Source: an uncultured Pelagibacteraceae bacterium
GTDB lineage: Bacteria; Pseudomonadota; Alphaproteobacteria; Pelagibacterales; Pelagibacteraceae
Assembly (NCBI GenBank): GCA_902614055.1
Contig: CACMJX010000001.1
Location: 1-64,000 of the forward strand
Direction: 5' to 3'
DNA length: 64,000 nucleotides
The notes below the pieces were generated by a model. It saw only the letters and a program-made list of their open reading frames with translations, ran no database searches and was not told where the DNA came from. Below are positions 17,508-26,221 of this stretch, one piece after another; the first letter of the stretch is position 1, and every line of letters begins with the position of its first letter. A program made the position numbers and the translations under genes.

Positions 17508-18472
17508 TAAGAATAATCCTTAAAAGAATTTAGTTTTCTATGAAAGTTTAATTTATCTAAATATTCTTTAGGATCTTTAATTTTAATTAATGCTTTTTTA
17601 GGAGTATTTAAATAATCATAAGATCTAGTAAGAAGATATCTTAAAGCTGAGCCTCTACATAGAGTATTGAAATTACTCTTTTCTTTTAAACTTAATTTAC
17701 GCACTGATTGATAACCTCTTAATAATTGCGCAGATTTATTTTTGTCTAAAACATAAATTTTATTTATCTTTTTAAAACATAGTGCATTGACACATGTTGC
17801 TAATTCATAAGCCAAGAAATCATTTGCAGAAAAATAAAAATCAATAAAACCGTAATATTTTTTCTTATAGAAAAAAATATTATCAATAAAAAGATCACTG
17901 TGAATTATTCCATTTGGCATATTTTTTGGCCATTTTTTCTTAATATCAAATAAATCAGTTTTCATGGTCTTAATTAAATTATTTGAAAGTTTGTTAATTC
18001 TTTTATCTATTCTATTTAGCAAAGGTCCCCAAGAATTTACTGATAACGAATTTTTTCTATACAATCTTAATTTCTTAGCAGCCAAATGTAACAGAGCAGC
18101 ATTTTTTCCAACTTGGAAACAATCTTTACTTGTTAGTTGATTTTTATCTTTTCCCTCTAAAAAACTTACCAAACATGCAGTTTTATTTTTAATTTTGAAT
18201 AAATATTTGCCTTTTTTATTTTTTATTGGTTCAGGACATTTAATTTTATGTTTAGATAAACCAAACATTAAGTTCATAAAAAAAGGTAAATCTTTTAATT
18301 GAACTCTTTTTTCAAATATAGTCAGTATTATTTTTTTTTTATTTGTTTTTATTAAGTAGTTTGTATTCTCAATTCCTTTTTTAATGCCAGAAAATGAATA
18401 GATTTTCCCAATCTTAAAGTTTTTTTCGATCAAGCCTAAATCATTTTGATTTATCCTTGTATAAACTGCCAT
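17507..18472 (-). CDS. thrB: Homoserine kinase, ThrB2/aminoglycoside phosphotransferase-fold type
   Basis: The 321-residue protein is not of the GHMP type but of the APH-like homoserine kinase family used by many alphaproteobacteria. The phosphotransferase motif IIHSDLFIDNIFF near residue 188 and the metal-binding GFIDFYFS about 18 residues later show this. N-terminal NTNYLIKT corresponds to the ATP strand. It makes O-phosphohomoserine for ThrC, whose gene is in this window on the other strand. It follows ispH with a TAATG junction, though the pathways are unrelated. Confidence 0.9.
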   Translation of the reverse strand: MAVYTRINQNDLGLIEKNFKIGKIYSFSGIKKGIENTNYLIKTNKKKIILTIFEKRVQLKDLPFFMNLMFGLSKHKIKCPEPIKNKKGKYLFKIKNKTACLVSFLEGKDKNQLTSKDCFQVGKNAALLHLAAKKLRLYRKNSLSVNSWGPLLNRIDKRINKLSNNLIKTMKTDLFDIKKKWPKNMPNGIIHSDLFIDNIFFYKKKYYGFIDFYFSANDFLAYELATCVNALCFKKINKIYVLDKNKSAQLLRGYQSVRKLSLKEKSNFNTLCRGSALRYLLTRSYDYLNTPKKALIKIKDPKEYLDKLNFHRKLNSFKDYS

Positions 18473-19422
18473 TAATTTAATTTTCCTGGAATTTTAAATG
18501 TTACATCTTCTTTTACTATTTCAACTTCCTCTATTTCTACAGTAAATTTTTTTTTAATATTTTCTATGAATTCATTCACTAATACTTCAGGTGCCGAGGC
18601 ACCAGATGAAATACCTATTGTTTTACATTTAGATATTTTTTCCAGTGGAAAAGTGCTTTCTGAATGAATTAATTCAGCATGTTCACATCCATTATTTTTA
18701 GCTACTTCAACCAATCTAACTGAGTTAGATGAATTTCTACTACCAATTACAAACAAATTATCACACTTTTTTGCAATTTTTTTTACTGCTGCTTGTCTAT
18801 TTGTTGTTGCGTAGCAAATATCATCTTTTTTTGGCTCGTGAATATCAGGAAAGCGTTCTTTTAAAACATTTATAATATCTTTAGTATCATCAACCGACAA
18901 TGTTGTTTGTGTAATATAAGCAAGTTTATCGTTTTTACCTCTTTGATAATTTTTTGCATCATCTGTAGTTTCAATAAGATCAATCTTTCCACTAGCTACT
19001 TGGCCCATCGTACCAATTACTTCAGGATGGTTTTTATGACCAATAAGTAAAACTTGAACATCTTTTTTATTTAAATTTTCTGCTTCTCTGTGAACTTTAG
19101 ATACCAATGGACATGTCGCATCAACAAAAATCATGTTTAAACTTTCTGCTTCTTGAGGAACAGATTTTGGTACACCATGAGCTGAAAAGATAACAGGCCT
19201 TGTTTTATCCTCAATTTCAGCAATTTCCTCAACAAATATTGCACCAATTTTTTTTAAGCCATCTACTACGTGCTTGTTATGAACTATTTCATGTCTTACA
19301 TACACAGGGGCACCATATTTTTCTATACTTTTCTTAACAATTTCAATTGCTCTGTCAACACCGGCACAAAATCCTCTTGGAGCTGCTAAAAGTATTTTAA
19401 GATGATTATTCTTCACTTTCAT
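18472..19422 (-). CDS. ispH: 4-hydroxy-3-methylbut-2-enyl diphosphate reductase
   Basis: The 316-residue enzyme has the three iron-sulfur cysteines: C19 in PRGFCAGVDRA, C104 in DATCPLVSKVH and C203 in CYATTNRQ. HGVPKSVP near residue 82 and the conserved GHKNHPEVIGTMGQ stretch agree. IspH is the last MEP-pathway step and yields IPP and DMAPP. It lies directly downstream of the carotenoid/retinal genes, so precursor supply and retinal synthesis probably share a transcript. Its start overlaps the preceding small membrane gene by 17 bases. Confidence 0.95.
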   Translation of the reverse strand: MKVKNNHLKILLAAPRGFCAGVDRAIEIVKKSIEKYGAPVYVRHEIVHNKHVVDGLKKIGAIFVEEIAEIEDKTRPVIFSAHGVPKSVPQEAESLNMIFVDATCPLVSKVHREAENLNKKDVQVLLIGHKNHPEVIGTMGQVASGKIDLIETTDDAKNYQRGKNDKLAYITQTTLSVDDTKDIINVLKERFPDIHEPKKDDICYATTNRQAAVKKIAKKCDNLFVIGSRNSSNSVRLVEVAKNNGCEHAELIHSESTFPLEKISKCKTIGISSGASAPEVLVNEFIENIKKKFTVEIEEVEIVKEDVTFKIPGKLN

Positions 19423-19579
19423 CCTTTCGAAAGAACGGGATTAAAAAAACAATACATGCAATTAGAAAAAAAAGACTGCCAAACATAGCCCAAAAATTTC
19501 CTAAACTTGATATAATAAAACCCAACGCAGAAATAATGAATAAAATCCACCCAACTAAATTAATATTTTTATTACTCAT
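19406..19579 (-). CDS. Small two-helix membrane protein between blh and ispH, unknown
   Basis: From ATG at 19579 the product is 57 residues; a TTG at 19588 would add three. It has two hydrophobic segments (about residues 8-26 and 29-47) and an acidic tail KDESEE. No family is recognised. The start overlaps the blh stop by eight bases and the end overlaps ispH by 17, so it is locked between two retinal-pathway genes. The overlap pattern and the clean hydrophobic profile argue for a real gene. Confidence 0.65.
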   Translation of the reverse strand: MSNKNINLVGWILFIISALGFIISSLGNFWAMFGSLFFLIACIVFLIPFFRKDESEE

Positions 19580-20462
19580 TTTTTTCAATTAAATATTCGA
19601 GCAATATATGTGGAAAAGTCAATGAGGCCAATCCAATAAAAATTACTCGATATATAGTTTCATTAAATTCGTTATAATTATTCAGAATTGATATTGAAAC
19701 AACATATCCAAAAATTGTCAAAATTGTTAGTGGAAGGGCTTTTTTAATGAATATTGGCAATCCTTTTGTCAAATTTTTATTTATTTCTCTAATCAAAGAA
19801 ATTGAGTGCCTAATAGAATGTAAAAAGCAAAAGTAAATCGTAAAAGCAATTATTGGATTAAGAAAATAATTTAGGATTAGTATTGATATATAATCCATTA
19901 ATAACAATGACTTTGCTTCGAGACTTTTGTTTAACGATAAAATAATTCCAGAAATTAAAGATAATAAGATAAATATGAATAATATCTCATTAGATATTAT
20001 TAAATTATTTGAAATATAAAAATTTAATGTTTCGAATATTGCTAGCGTCTCTTCTTTGTGAAAAAATAAGGGTGAGGTAATTATTAAGGATCCTTTTAAA
20101 AAATAAATTAATTCAAAGTTTTTCTTTTGGTTAATAAACTCGGAGTCCTCTTTTCCAAAATGAAAAGCAGCTATAATTAAAAATAAGAAAAGTAATGATT
20201 TTGGAAATATTAACCAAATCAATATTATAATTGCACCAATAAGTAAATAACTCAAATAAAAAATACCCATTGATTTATATCCAAAATATTTAATCAGTTT
20301 TTTACCTTTAATATGATCTAGAGAACCATGAGATATTCCAATTGTTAAAATTAAAAACAACGAAATAAGTAAGAAACTGCCTTCTCTCAGATATTTTATT
20401 CCAGATAAAAGTATACACAAATTAAAAAAAATTAAAGAGTGGTAAAAATTAATTCTAATCAT
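19572..20462 (-). CDS. blh: Brp/Blh family beta-carotene 15,15'-dioxygenase
   Basis: The 296-residue polytopic membrane protein has the family histidines: GISHGSLDHIKG (H45, H50), AAFHFGKED near residue 100 and the LHSIRHSI pair near 215. Blh cleaves beta-carotene into two retinals, the chromophore of proteorhodopsin. It directly follows crtY, whose product makes the substrate. No opsin gene is in the window; in SAR11 genomes it usually lies elsewhere. The identification rests on motif pattern and context together. Confidence 0.92.
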   Translation of the reverse strand: MIRINFYHSLIFFNLCILLSGIKYLREGSFLLISLFLILTIGISHGSLDHIKGKKLIKYFGYKSMGIFYLSYLLIGAIIILIWLIFPKSLLFLFLIIAAFHFGKEDSEFINQKKNFELIYFLKGSLIITSPLFFHKEETLAIFETLNFYISNNLIISNEILFIFILLSLISGIILSLNKSLEAKSLLLMDYISILILNYFLNPIIAFTIYFCFLHSIRHSISLIREINKNLTKGLPIFIKKALPLTILTIFGYVVSISILNNYNEFNETIYRVIFIGLASLTFPHILLEYLIEKNE

Positions 20463-20466
20463 TTAT

Positions 20467-21531
20467 CTAAAAAAGTGCTTTAATAAAAATCCATTTAGGC
20501 ATTTTTAATATTATCGACAAATCTTCAAATAAATTACTTCTATTCGACAAAAATTTTATTACGGTATTAGATTTATTATTAAACATCCTAAAAAAAATAT
20601 TCGGCATTTTGCTTGGATTATTTTTAAGAACTTTTAAAAAAATATTATCAAGAAATTGATATTTTTTTTTGATTTTAAAAGTTTTCAATTTACTAATGTT
20701 TTCGATATTTTCTCTTATATATTTACTTTGCTCTTGAATATTTAGAAAAGTATAACCAGTACTTAACCTTGTCATACCACCAGCTGTTCCAATATTAATT
20801 TTATTTTTAACTTGGTCAATTGTTGGGTAAAAAAGAGGTATTGCACCCACTTCTTTGTATGTAATTTTATAATCTTTTATTTTAAGATTATTTTCAATGT
20901 ATTCTTTAATTTGCTGATCATAATCTTTTTGGGAATCGTCATTCATTTCTGATATCCAAGTTGTTTCAACTAATGCTGTTTTTTTTGAATATGGAAGTGT
21001 ATAAAAAAAATGAACACTTCCTCTCTGCTCACATTCAAAATCCATTAGGTTCATCATTTCTTCATCAAAAAATTCCTTTTTTGTTTCTATTTCTACCCCA
21101 CAGAAATGTTGCCAAAGACCAGAGTTTTGATTATCTAATTTTGGAACACTATTAAATACTAAAGAGTTATCAAAATTTATATTTTGATCATTTTTGTGAA
21201 AGGAAATATTTCTATTCTCTTTTAATTTATTGTTTATTTTTTCATAAAATAACCCACTATCAATACTTTGATACTGATAATTATCGCACTCTAGATGTCT
21301 AGTTTTTTGAGGCACATTTATTGAGAAATGTTTCCAATTTTTTTTTACACAATCCTCAAAATTATGTGGGAATGTTCTCCAAAAAGACCAAGTTTTATCT
21401 TTTTTATATTCATCTCTTGGCTCAATAATAGCTAAAGTTTTATTTTTTAACTTATTATTGATCTCTAACTCATATGCTAAAGATAAACCTGCGCAACCAC
21501 CACCAATTATGATAAAATCAAAATCTTTCAT
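20467..21531 (-). CDS. crtY: Lycopene beta-cyclase, CrtY type
   Basis: A 354-residue flavoprotein with N-terminal dinucleotide fold IIIGGGCAGLSLAYEL (residues 6-21), EPRDEYKKDKTWSFW near residue 37 (the CrtY-type WSFW motif) and GTAGGMTRLSTGYTF near 265. It cyclises both ends of lycopene to beta-carotene. The start overlaps the crtB stop by 14 bases, and blh follows after four bases. The order crtI-crtB-crtY-blh is a complete phytoene-to-retinal path except for crtE. Confidence 0.93.
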   Translation of the reverse strand: MKDFDFIIIGGGCAGLSLAYELEINNKLKNKTLAIIEPRDEYKKDKTWSFWRTFPHNFEDCVKKNWKHFSINVPQKTRHLECDNYQYQSIDSGLFYEKINNKLKENRNISFHKNDQNINFDNSLVFNSVPKLDNQNSGLWQHFCGVEIETKKEFFDEEMMNLMDFECEQRGSVHFFYTLPYSKKTALVETTWISEMNDDSQKDYDQQIKEYIENNLKIKDYKITYKEVGAIPLFYPTIDQVKNKINIGTAGGMTRLSTGYTFLNIQEQSKYIRENIENISKLKTFKIKKKYQFLDNIFLKVLKNNPSKMPNIFFRMFNNKSNTVIKFLSNRSNLFEDLSIILKMPKWIFIKALF

Positions 21532-22369
21532 TTAAATTTATTTCCTCACTAATTAATTCGTGTTCTTTATCTCTAAGGTGATTATGATTTTTAATCAATG
21601 ATAGTTTAAGCAAGTCATATATAGATAATAATGTTTGAAATATTTTGCCACTATTACTAACAAAAATTTTACCTGATTGGTTGTAATTTTGAATTGTTTG
21701 TTTCTTAATAATAATTTTACCAATTTGCCTATAAACTCTTCTTGCTACTAAAATTGAAAATCTAAGATTTAATGGAATATCCTTTATTGAAGAAAAACTA
21801 CTATCGTAAAATAAATCTGCAGTAGCCAATGTTTCTTTTATAGTTTCAAAATTATGTTTTATATAAAACCTTTGATTTTTAGAGTCCTCTATTACATCTC
21901 TTGAAATATTTGTAAGTTGCATAGCTATTCCCAAATCTATAGCCGATTTAAGAGACTTAGAGTTAGTGACATTTAAAATTTTTGCCATCATTAATCCAAC
22001 AGTTCCTGCTACTCTGTATGAATAAATTAATAATTCTTTTTTTGAACTTAATCTTATTTCATTTTGAATATCAGACTCCACACCATCGAATAAGTCTTCT
22101 ACAATTTTTGTAGAAATATCATATTCATCCATTAATACCCACATATTTTTGATTATATGGTTCTGAAATTCTTTATTGATAAAATTATTTTTGAAGTTTA
22201 AAAATCTTCTTAATTTAACATCAATTATACTTTCGTCGTCTGCTATATTGTCTAAAGTTCTACAAAAATCGTATAAATTAGAACATTTCAAATAAGTTTC
22301 TTTTGGAAGAAAAAAACCAGCCCAATTGAATGATTTTGCGTATATTGATAGAAAACTCTTTTTCTTCAT
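21518..22369 (-). CDS. crtB: Phytoene synthase
   Basis: The 283-residue squalene/phytoene synthase has the two aspartate-rich motifs: DNIADDE at residues 40-46 and ISRDVIEDSKN near residue 178. CRTLDNIADD and the YRVAGTVGLMM helix near 130 are typical. It condenses two geranylgeranyl diphosphates to phytoene. TAATG links it to crtI. The GGPP synthase that supplies the substrate (crtE) is not in the window. Confidence 0.93.
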   Translation of the reverse strand: MKKKSFLSIYAKSFNWAGFFLPKETYLKCSNLYDFCRTLDNIADDESIIDVKLRRFLNFKNNFINKEFQNHIIKNMWVLMDEYDISTKIVEDLFDGVESDIQNEIRLSSKKELLIYSYRVAGTVGLMMAKILNVTNSKSLKSAIDLGIAMQLTNISRDVIEDSKNQRFYIKHNFETIKETLATADLFYDSSFSSIKDIPLNLRFSILVARRVYRQIGKIIIKKQTIQNYNQSGKIFVSNSGKIFQTLLSIYDLLKLSLIKNHNHLRDKEHELISEEINLNERF

Positions 22370-23826
22370 TACAAAATTTTGTCTAAGACTTTTGCTGAAG
22401 ATAGTACTCCTGGTACACCTGCTCCAGGATGAGTACCTGCTCCAACAAAATATAATCCATCAAAAATCTCTGATTTATTATGAAATCTAAAATAAGCTGA
22501 TTGAGTAAATTTTGGTTGAATGGAAAAACCTGAGCCATATTTTGTATTTAACTCTTTCTCAAAATAATCAGGAGTTAAGTAAAAATCCTCAACAATATTT
22601 TCACTTAGGTTAGGTAGTAAACTTTCCTCCATTTTTTTAATAACTAAGTTTTTCATTCTATCTCCCTCAATAGACCAGTCTATGCCAGATTGATTATTAG
22701 GAACTGGTACCAACACATAAAAACAATCATGTTTATCAGGCGCCATCGATTTGTCTGTAGCTGTTGGTCTATGTAAGTAGTAACTAATATCCTCATTTAA
22801 TTTTTTATTGTTAAAAATATCGTCCAAGTGTTCCTTATACTTATCTCCAAATTTGATTGTATGATGTTCAACATTGTCGTAAACTTTTTTGGTTCCAAAG
22901 TAATAAACAAACAAACCCATTGAATATTCCATTCTTTTCATTTTCCAATTAAAAATAGAATTACTACTATTTGTGTTTGCTAATTTTGAGTAAACAGCAG
23001 GTGGATCTGCGTTACAAATTACATTATCTGTTTCTATTCTATCCCCATTGTTTAGTTCAATTCCGGTTATTTTATTTTTATTTGATATAATTTTATTTAC
23101 TTCGCAACCTTTTAATATTTTGATATTTTCTTCATTCATTAGTTTTTCCATGCCATTTATTATTTGACCAGTACCACCCATTGAATAATGAATTCCCCAT
23201 TTTTTTTCTAAATATAAAATCAATCCATATATTGATGTTGTTGTGAAAGGATTACCACCTACTAATAGTGGATGCATACTAAGTAATCTTCTTAATTTTT
23301 CATCTTCAATATAAGAAGAAACCAAACCATAAACAGATTTATAACTCTTTAGATTAAATAAAGAGGGTATTTGCTTTATCATAAAGGAAGGCTTGTCAAA
23401 TGGAACATCTGCAAGTTCTGTAAAGCCTTTATCAAAAATTTTTTTTGTAAAATTAACTAAGTTTTTATACCCGTTAACATCTTTTTCGTTTATCTTTTTT
23501 ATTTGATCAATCATCTCTTCTTCATCACCAGAATAGTCAAACTTAAAGCCATCTTCGAAAACAAATTGATACCAAGTTTTTAAAGATTTAATTTCTAAAT
23601 AATCTTTTGAATTTTTGTTAAAAAGCTGAAATAATTCATCAATTAGGTAGGGTGCTGTTATCACAGTTGGCCCACCATCAAATGTAAATCCATTTTTTTT
23701 AAAAACTCTAGCCCGTCCACCTAAATCTTGGTGTTTTTCAATTAAGGTCACATTATGGCCCTTAGCTTTTAACCTTAATGCCGCAGCCATACCCCCAAAA
23801 CCTGAACCTATTACTATCGAATTCAT
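22369..23826 (-). CDS. crtI: Phytoene desaturase (lycopene-forming)
   Basis: A 485-residue FAD enzyme with N-terminal VIGSGFGGMAAALRL (residues 5-19) and the CrtI C-terminal motif FVGAGTHPGAGVPGVLSSAK near residue 455. GGRARVF and FDGGPTVI near 40-55 match the bacterial CrtI family. It desaturates phytoene to lycopene. It is first in the carotenoid run and begins 44 bases after the atpF stop; I see no terminator in that gap, so read-through from the F0 genes is possible. Confidence 0.94.
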   Translation of the reverse strand: MNSIVIGSGFGGMAAALRLKAKGHNVTLIEKHQDLGGRARVFKKNGFTFDGGPTVITAPYLIDELFQLFNKNSKDYLEIKSLKTWYQFVFEDGFKFDYSGDEEEMIDQIKKINEKDVNGYKNLVNFTKKIFDKGFTELADVPFDKPSFMIKQIPSLFNLKSYKSVYGLVSSYIEDEKLRRLLSMHPLLVGGNPFTTTSIYGLILYLEKKWGIHYSMGGTGQIINGMEKLMNEENIKILKGCEVNKIISNKNKITGIELNNGDRIETDNVICNADPPAVYSKLANTNSSNSIFNWKMKRMEYSMGLFVYYFGTKKVYDNVEHHTIKFGDKYKEHLDDIFNNKKLNEDISYYLHRPTATDKSMAPDKHDCFYVLVPVPNNQSGIDWSIEGDRMKNLVIKKMEESLLPNLSENIVEDFYLTPDYFEKELNTKYGSGFSIQPKFTQSAYFRFHNKSEIFDGLYFVGAGTHPGAGVPGVLSSAKVLDKIL

Positions 23827-23870
23827 GATTTTGATTTTATATTATTTTGAGGAAATGTAACGTAATTTAG

Positions 23871-24365
23871 TTATGAATTAATTTTTTTTAATTCAGCCTT
23901 TGCTTCTTCAAGATTTTTTTCAAAAAGATTATCTAGTTTAGATTTATCAACTGTTGTTGTTATAATTTTTTTTACAGACTCCAGCGCAATTTTGACAGAA
24001 GTATCTTTGATTTCTTTAATTGCTGCCTCTTTCATCTGATTTATTTTTGTTTGAGTTAAATTCTTCTTTATATCAGAAGTTTTATAAAATTTTTCATTCA
24101 TGCTTATAACAAGTTGTTCAGACTCAGTTTTAGCTTGATCCATGATCTTTTTTGACTCCCCTTGAACAGAATTAAGTTTAGCTTGAGCTTCATCTAATAG
24201 TTTTTTTGACTCAACTCTTAACTTTTCACTCTCATCAATTTCTTTTTTTATATCCCCTATCATTTTTGTTAGAAGATTATTTATATTCTGAGGTATTTTA
24301 AAATATACCAATAGACCTATAAAAATAAAAAACGATATTGCTACCCAAAAAGTTGCATCAAACAT
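23871..24365 (-). CDS. atpF: ATP synthase F0 subunit b
   Basis: A 164-residue protein with one N-terminal membrane helix (about residues 5-22) and a long charged coiled coil reaching to the C-terminus, the classic b subunit shape. It forms the peripheral stalk together with the b' subunit encoded just upstream (8-base overlap). It is the last F0 gene in this cluster. The F1 genes are not here, the split arrangement usual in alphaproteobacteria. Confidence 0.92.
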   Translation of the reverse strand: MFDATFWVAISFFIFIGLLVYFKIPQNINNLLTKMIGDIKKEIDESEKLRVESKKLLDEAQAKLNSVQGESKKIMDQAKTESEQLVISMNEKFYKTSDIKKNLTQTKINQMKEAAIKEIKDTSVKIALESVKKIITTTVDKSKLDNLFEKNLEEAKAELKKINS

Positions 24366-24945
24366 CTTTTGTCTCTTTGTTTATTCTTGTTTGCTCTTCC
24401 ACAATTGCTGCTATGCTGCTACTATTTACATTTTCACCAATTAGCTCTTGTATTAACTCAGCTGATGTTTCAGCTGCTATCTTGTTTATTTTTTCTCCTG
24501 ATTTATTCTTTAGATCAGACAATTCCTTTTCTACTTCGCTTATTTCCTCATCAAGATCTTTCTCTAATGCAACTTTTTTTTTATTAATATCAACCAAAAT
24601 CTTTTCTCTAGCTTCATTAAAGTAACTTTTAGCTTTAAGTTTGCTGTCTAAAATAATCTTTTCATATTCGTCAATTTTTTTTTGACTTTCCTCTTTTTGC
24701 TTATCTGCTGTCTCAATATTTTCAAGTATTTGAGATTTTCTAGTTTCCAGGTTATCGCTAATCTTAGGCAATATAACTTTGGTTAAAACAAAAAAAAGTA
24801 TTCCAAACGTGATGATAAGCCAGAAGATTTGAGAAATCCAAAACTCTGGATTAAGTTGAGGCATACCACCACTTTCAGCAGCAAATACAATATCTAAACA
24901 TGCAAAGCATGTAACGAATAATAAAATAACTATTTTTTTTAACAT
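24358..24945 (-). CDS. atpF': ATP synthase F0 subunit b'
   Basis: The 195-residue protein has an N-terminal signal-like segment (residues 3-22, ending in FAAES), then MPQLNPEFWISQIFWL and a membrane helix around 35-55, then a coiled coil. PQLN...FW.SQ is the usual start of alphaproteobacterial b' subunits. Having both b and b' is a mark of photosynthetic and alphaproteobacterial ATP synthases. It lies three bases after atpE. Confidence 0.92.
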   Translation of the reverse strand: MLKKIVILLFVTCFACLDIVFAAESGGMPQLNPEFWISQIFWLIITFGILFFVLTKVILPKISDNLETRKSQILENIETADKQKEESQKKIDEYEKIILDSKLKAKSYFNEAREKILVDINKKKVALEKDLDEEISEVEKELSDLKNKSGEKINKIAAETSAELIQELIGENVNSSSIAAIVEEQTRINKETKDV

Positions 24946-24948
24946 TAA

Positions 24949-25176
24949 CTAAAATGCAAATAAAATAATCAACGCAACTACAAGTCCAAACAATCCTGTT
25001 GCTTCAGCTAATGCAAATCCTAATAACAAGTTAGGGAATTGTTTTTGAGCTGCAGATGGATTTCTCATAGCACCAGATAAGTAGTTACCAAAGATAATTC
25101 CTATACCAACTCCCGCACCTGCAAGTGCTATAGCCGCTAAACCTGCTCCTATCATTTTTGCTGCTTCTAATTCCAT
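24949..25176 (-). CDS. atpE: ATP synthase F0 subunit c
   Basis: The 75-residue hairpin has two membrane helices with the GAGVGIGIIFGN glycine helix, the polar loop AMRNPSAAQKQ, and the ion-binding carboxylate E58 in ALAEATGLF. The residue set gives no clear Na+ signature, so a proton-driven ring is expected. An unusually strong Shine-Dalgarno site precedes it, in keeping with the many copies of c needed per enzyme. Confidence 0.95.
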   Translation of the reverse strand: MELEAAKMIGAGLAAIALAGAGVGIGIIFGNYLSGAMRNPSAAQKQFPNLLLGFALAEATGLFGLVVALIILFAF

Positions 25177-25180
25177 TTTT

Positions 25181-25187
25181 TCCTCCT
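25181..25187 (-). promoter_or_regulatory. Strong Shine-Dalgarno site of atpE
   Basis: On the minus strand AGGAGGA lies four bases before the atpE ATG. It is one of only a few full-strength sites I noticed in the window and probably sets the high c-subunit stoichiometry. Confidence 0.75.
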
Positions 25188-25194
25188 TTTTTTA

Positions 25195-25929
25195 TTAATG
25201 GTGTAGATTTAATGCATCATTTAAATAAATGCATGTTAAAATTGCAAACACATAAGCTTGAAGAAAAGCAACTAATATCTCCAAACCTGTAAGTGCAACC
25301 GAAAAACTAAGTGGAAGCCACCCACCTATAATTCCTAAGCTTATAACAAACCCTCCAAATACCTTCATCATTGTGTGACCAGCCATCATATTAGCAAATA
25401 ATCTTACTGATAAACTAATTGGTCTACTTAAATAAGAAATAATTTCAATTACTACTATTAAAGGAAGCAGAACTATTGGAACCCCACTTGGTACAAACAA
25501 TTTTAAATATCCTAATCCATGTTTCATGAAACCAATTATTGTAACTCCAACGAAAATAAATGCTGCAAGCACAAATGTAACTATGATATGGCTTGTGACT
25601 GTAAATGCGTAAGGTATCATTCCGAACATGTTACAAAAAAGTACAAACATAAATAGTGAGAAAATAAATGAAAAGTAAGGTTTTGCTTTCGATCCCGCTG
25701 TATCACTGATCATTTTGGCGACAAAGGAATAACTTAATTCTGACAGTAATTGAAGTTTATCAGGTATTAGAGTTTTTTTCTTTGCTCCCAGATTGAAAAT
25801 TATTAAAATAGCCAAAGAACTAATGACCATAAACAAACTTGCATTGGTGAAAGAAATATCAACAGAGCCTAACTTAATTTCTGGACCAATCCGGTAAACA
25901 TTGAATTGGTACATTGGATTTGATGCCAT
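25195..25929 (-). CDS. atpB: ATP synthase F0 subunit a
   Basis: A 244-residue polytopic protein. The essential arginine lies in LSVRLFANMMAGH near residue 175, and the last helix has the Q in FLQAYVFAILT near 225. It forms the proton half-channels against the c ring. It starts 9 bases after atpI and ends 18 bases before atpE. Confidence 0.94.
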   Translation of the reverse strand: MASNPMYQFNVYRIGPEIKLGSVDISFTNASLFMVISSLAILIIFNLGAKKKTLIPDKLQLLSELSYSFVAKMISDTAGSKAKPYFSFIFSLFMFVLFCNMFGMIPYAFTVTSHIIVTFVLAAFIFVGVTIIGFMKHGLGYLKLFVPSGVPIVLLPLIVVIEIISYLSRPISLSVRLFANMMAGHTMMKVFGGFVISLGIIGGWLPLSFSVALTGLEILVAFLQAYVFAILTCIYLNDALNLHH

Positions 25930-25938
25930 TTTTCTATC

Positions 25939-26217
25939 TTATTTTTTTTGCATTTTTTTTGCTGATTTAATTACATTCATAATTCCTGCAATTACTCCTA
26001 CAAAAAAAAATATTAAAATTAACCAAGGCTTAGTACCAAACCAATTGTCTAAAATAAACCCAATAATTGTCCCAACAGCTACTGCTGCAACTAATTCTGT
26101 ACTCATTTTAAAAGCATGACCCATTCCTGATGTAGAAGGTTCTTTACTTTCAGAGTATTTAGATTTTGCTCTATTTTTTGCACTTTTAAGGCGAGTTTTA
26201 AAATCTTCTTCCTCCAT
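25939..26217 (-). CDS. atpI: ATP synthase protein I (AtpI/AtpZ-like)
   Basis: A 92-residue protein with a charged N-terminal half (about 45 residues) and two C-terminal helices containing GTIIGFILDNWFGTKPW, the typical AtpI pattern. AtpI assists c-ring assembly and, with AtpZ, may bind Mg or Ca. It lies four bases after smc and heads the F0 genes. Confidence 0.85.
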   Translation of the reverse strand: MEEEDFKTRLKSAKNRAKSKYSESKEPSTSGMGHAFKMSTELVAAVAVGTIIGFILDNWFGTKPWLILIFFFVGVIAGIMNVIKSAKKMQKK

Positions 26218-26221
26218 TAGC

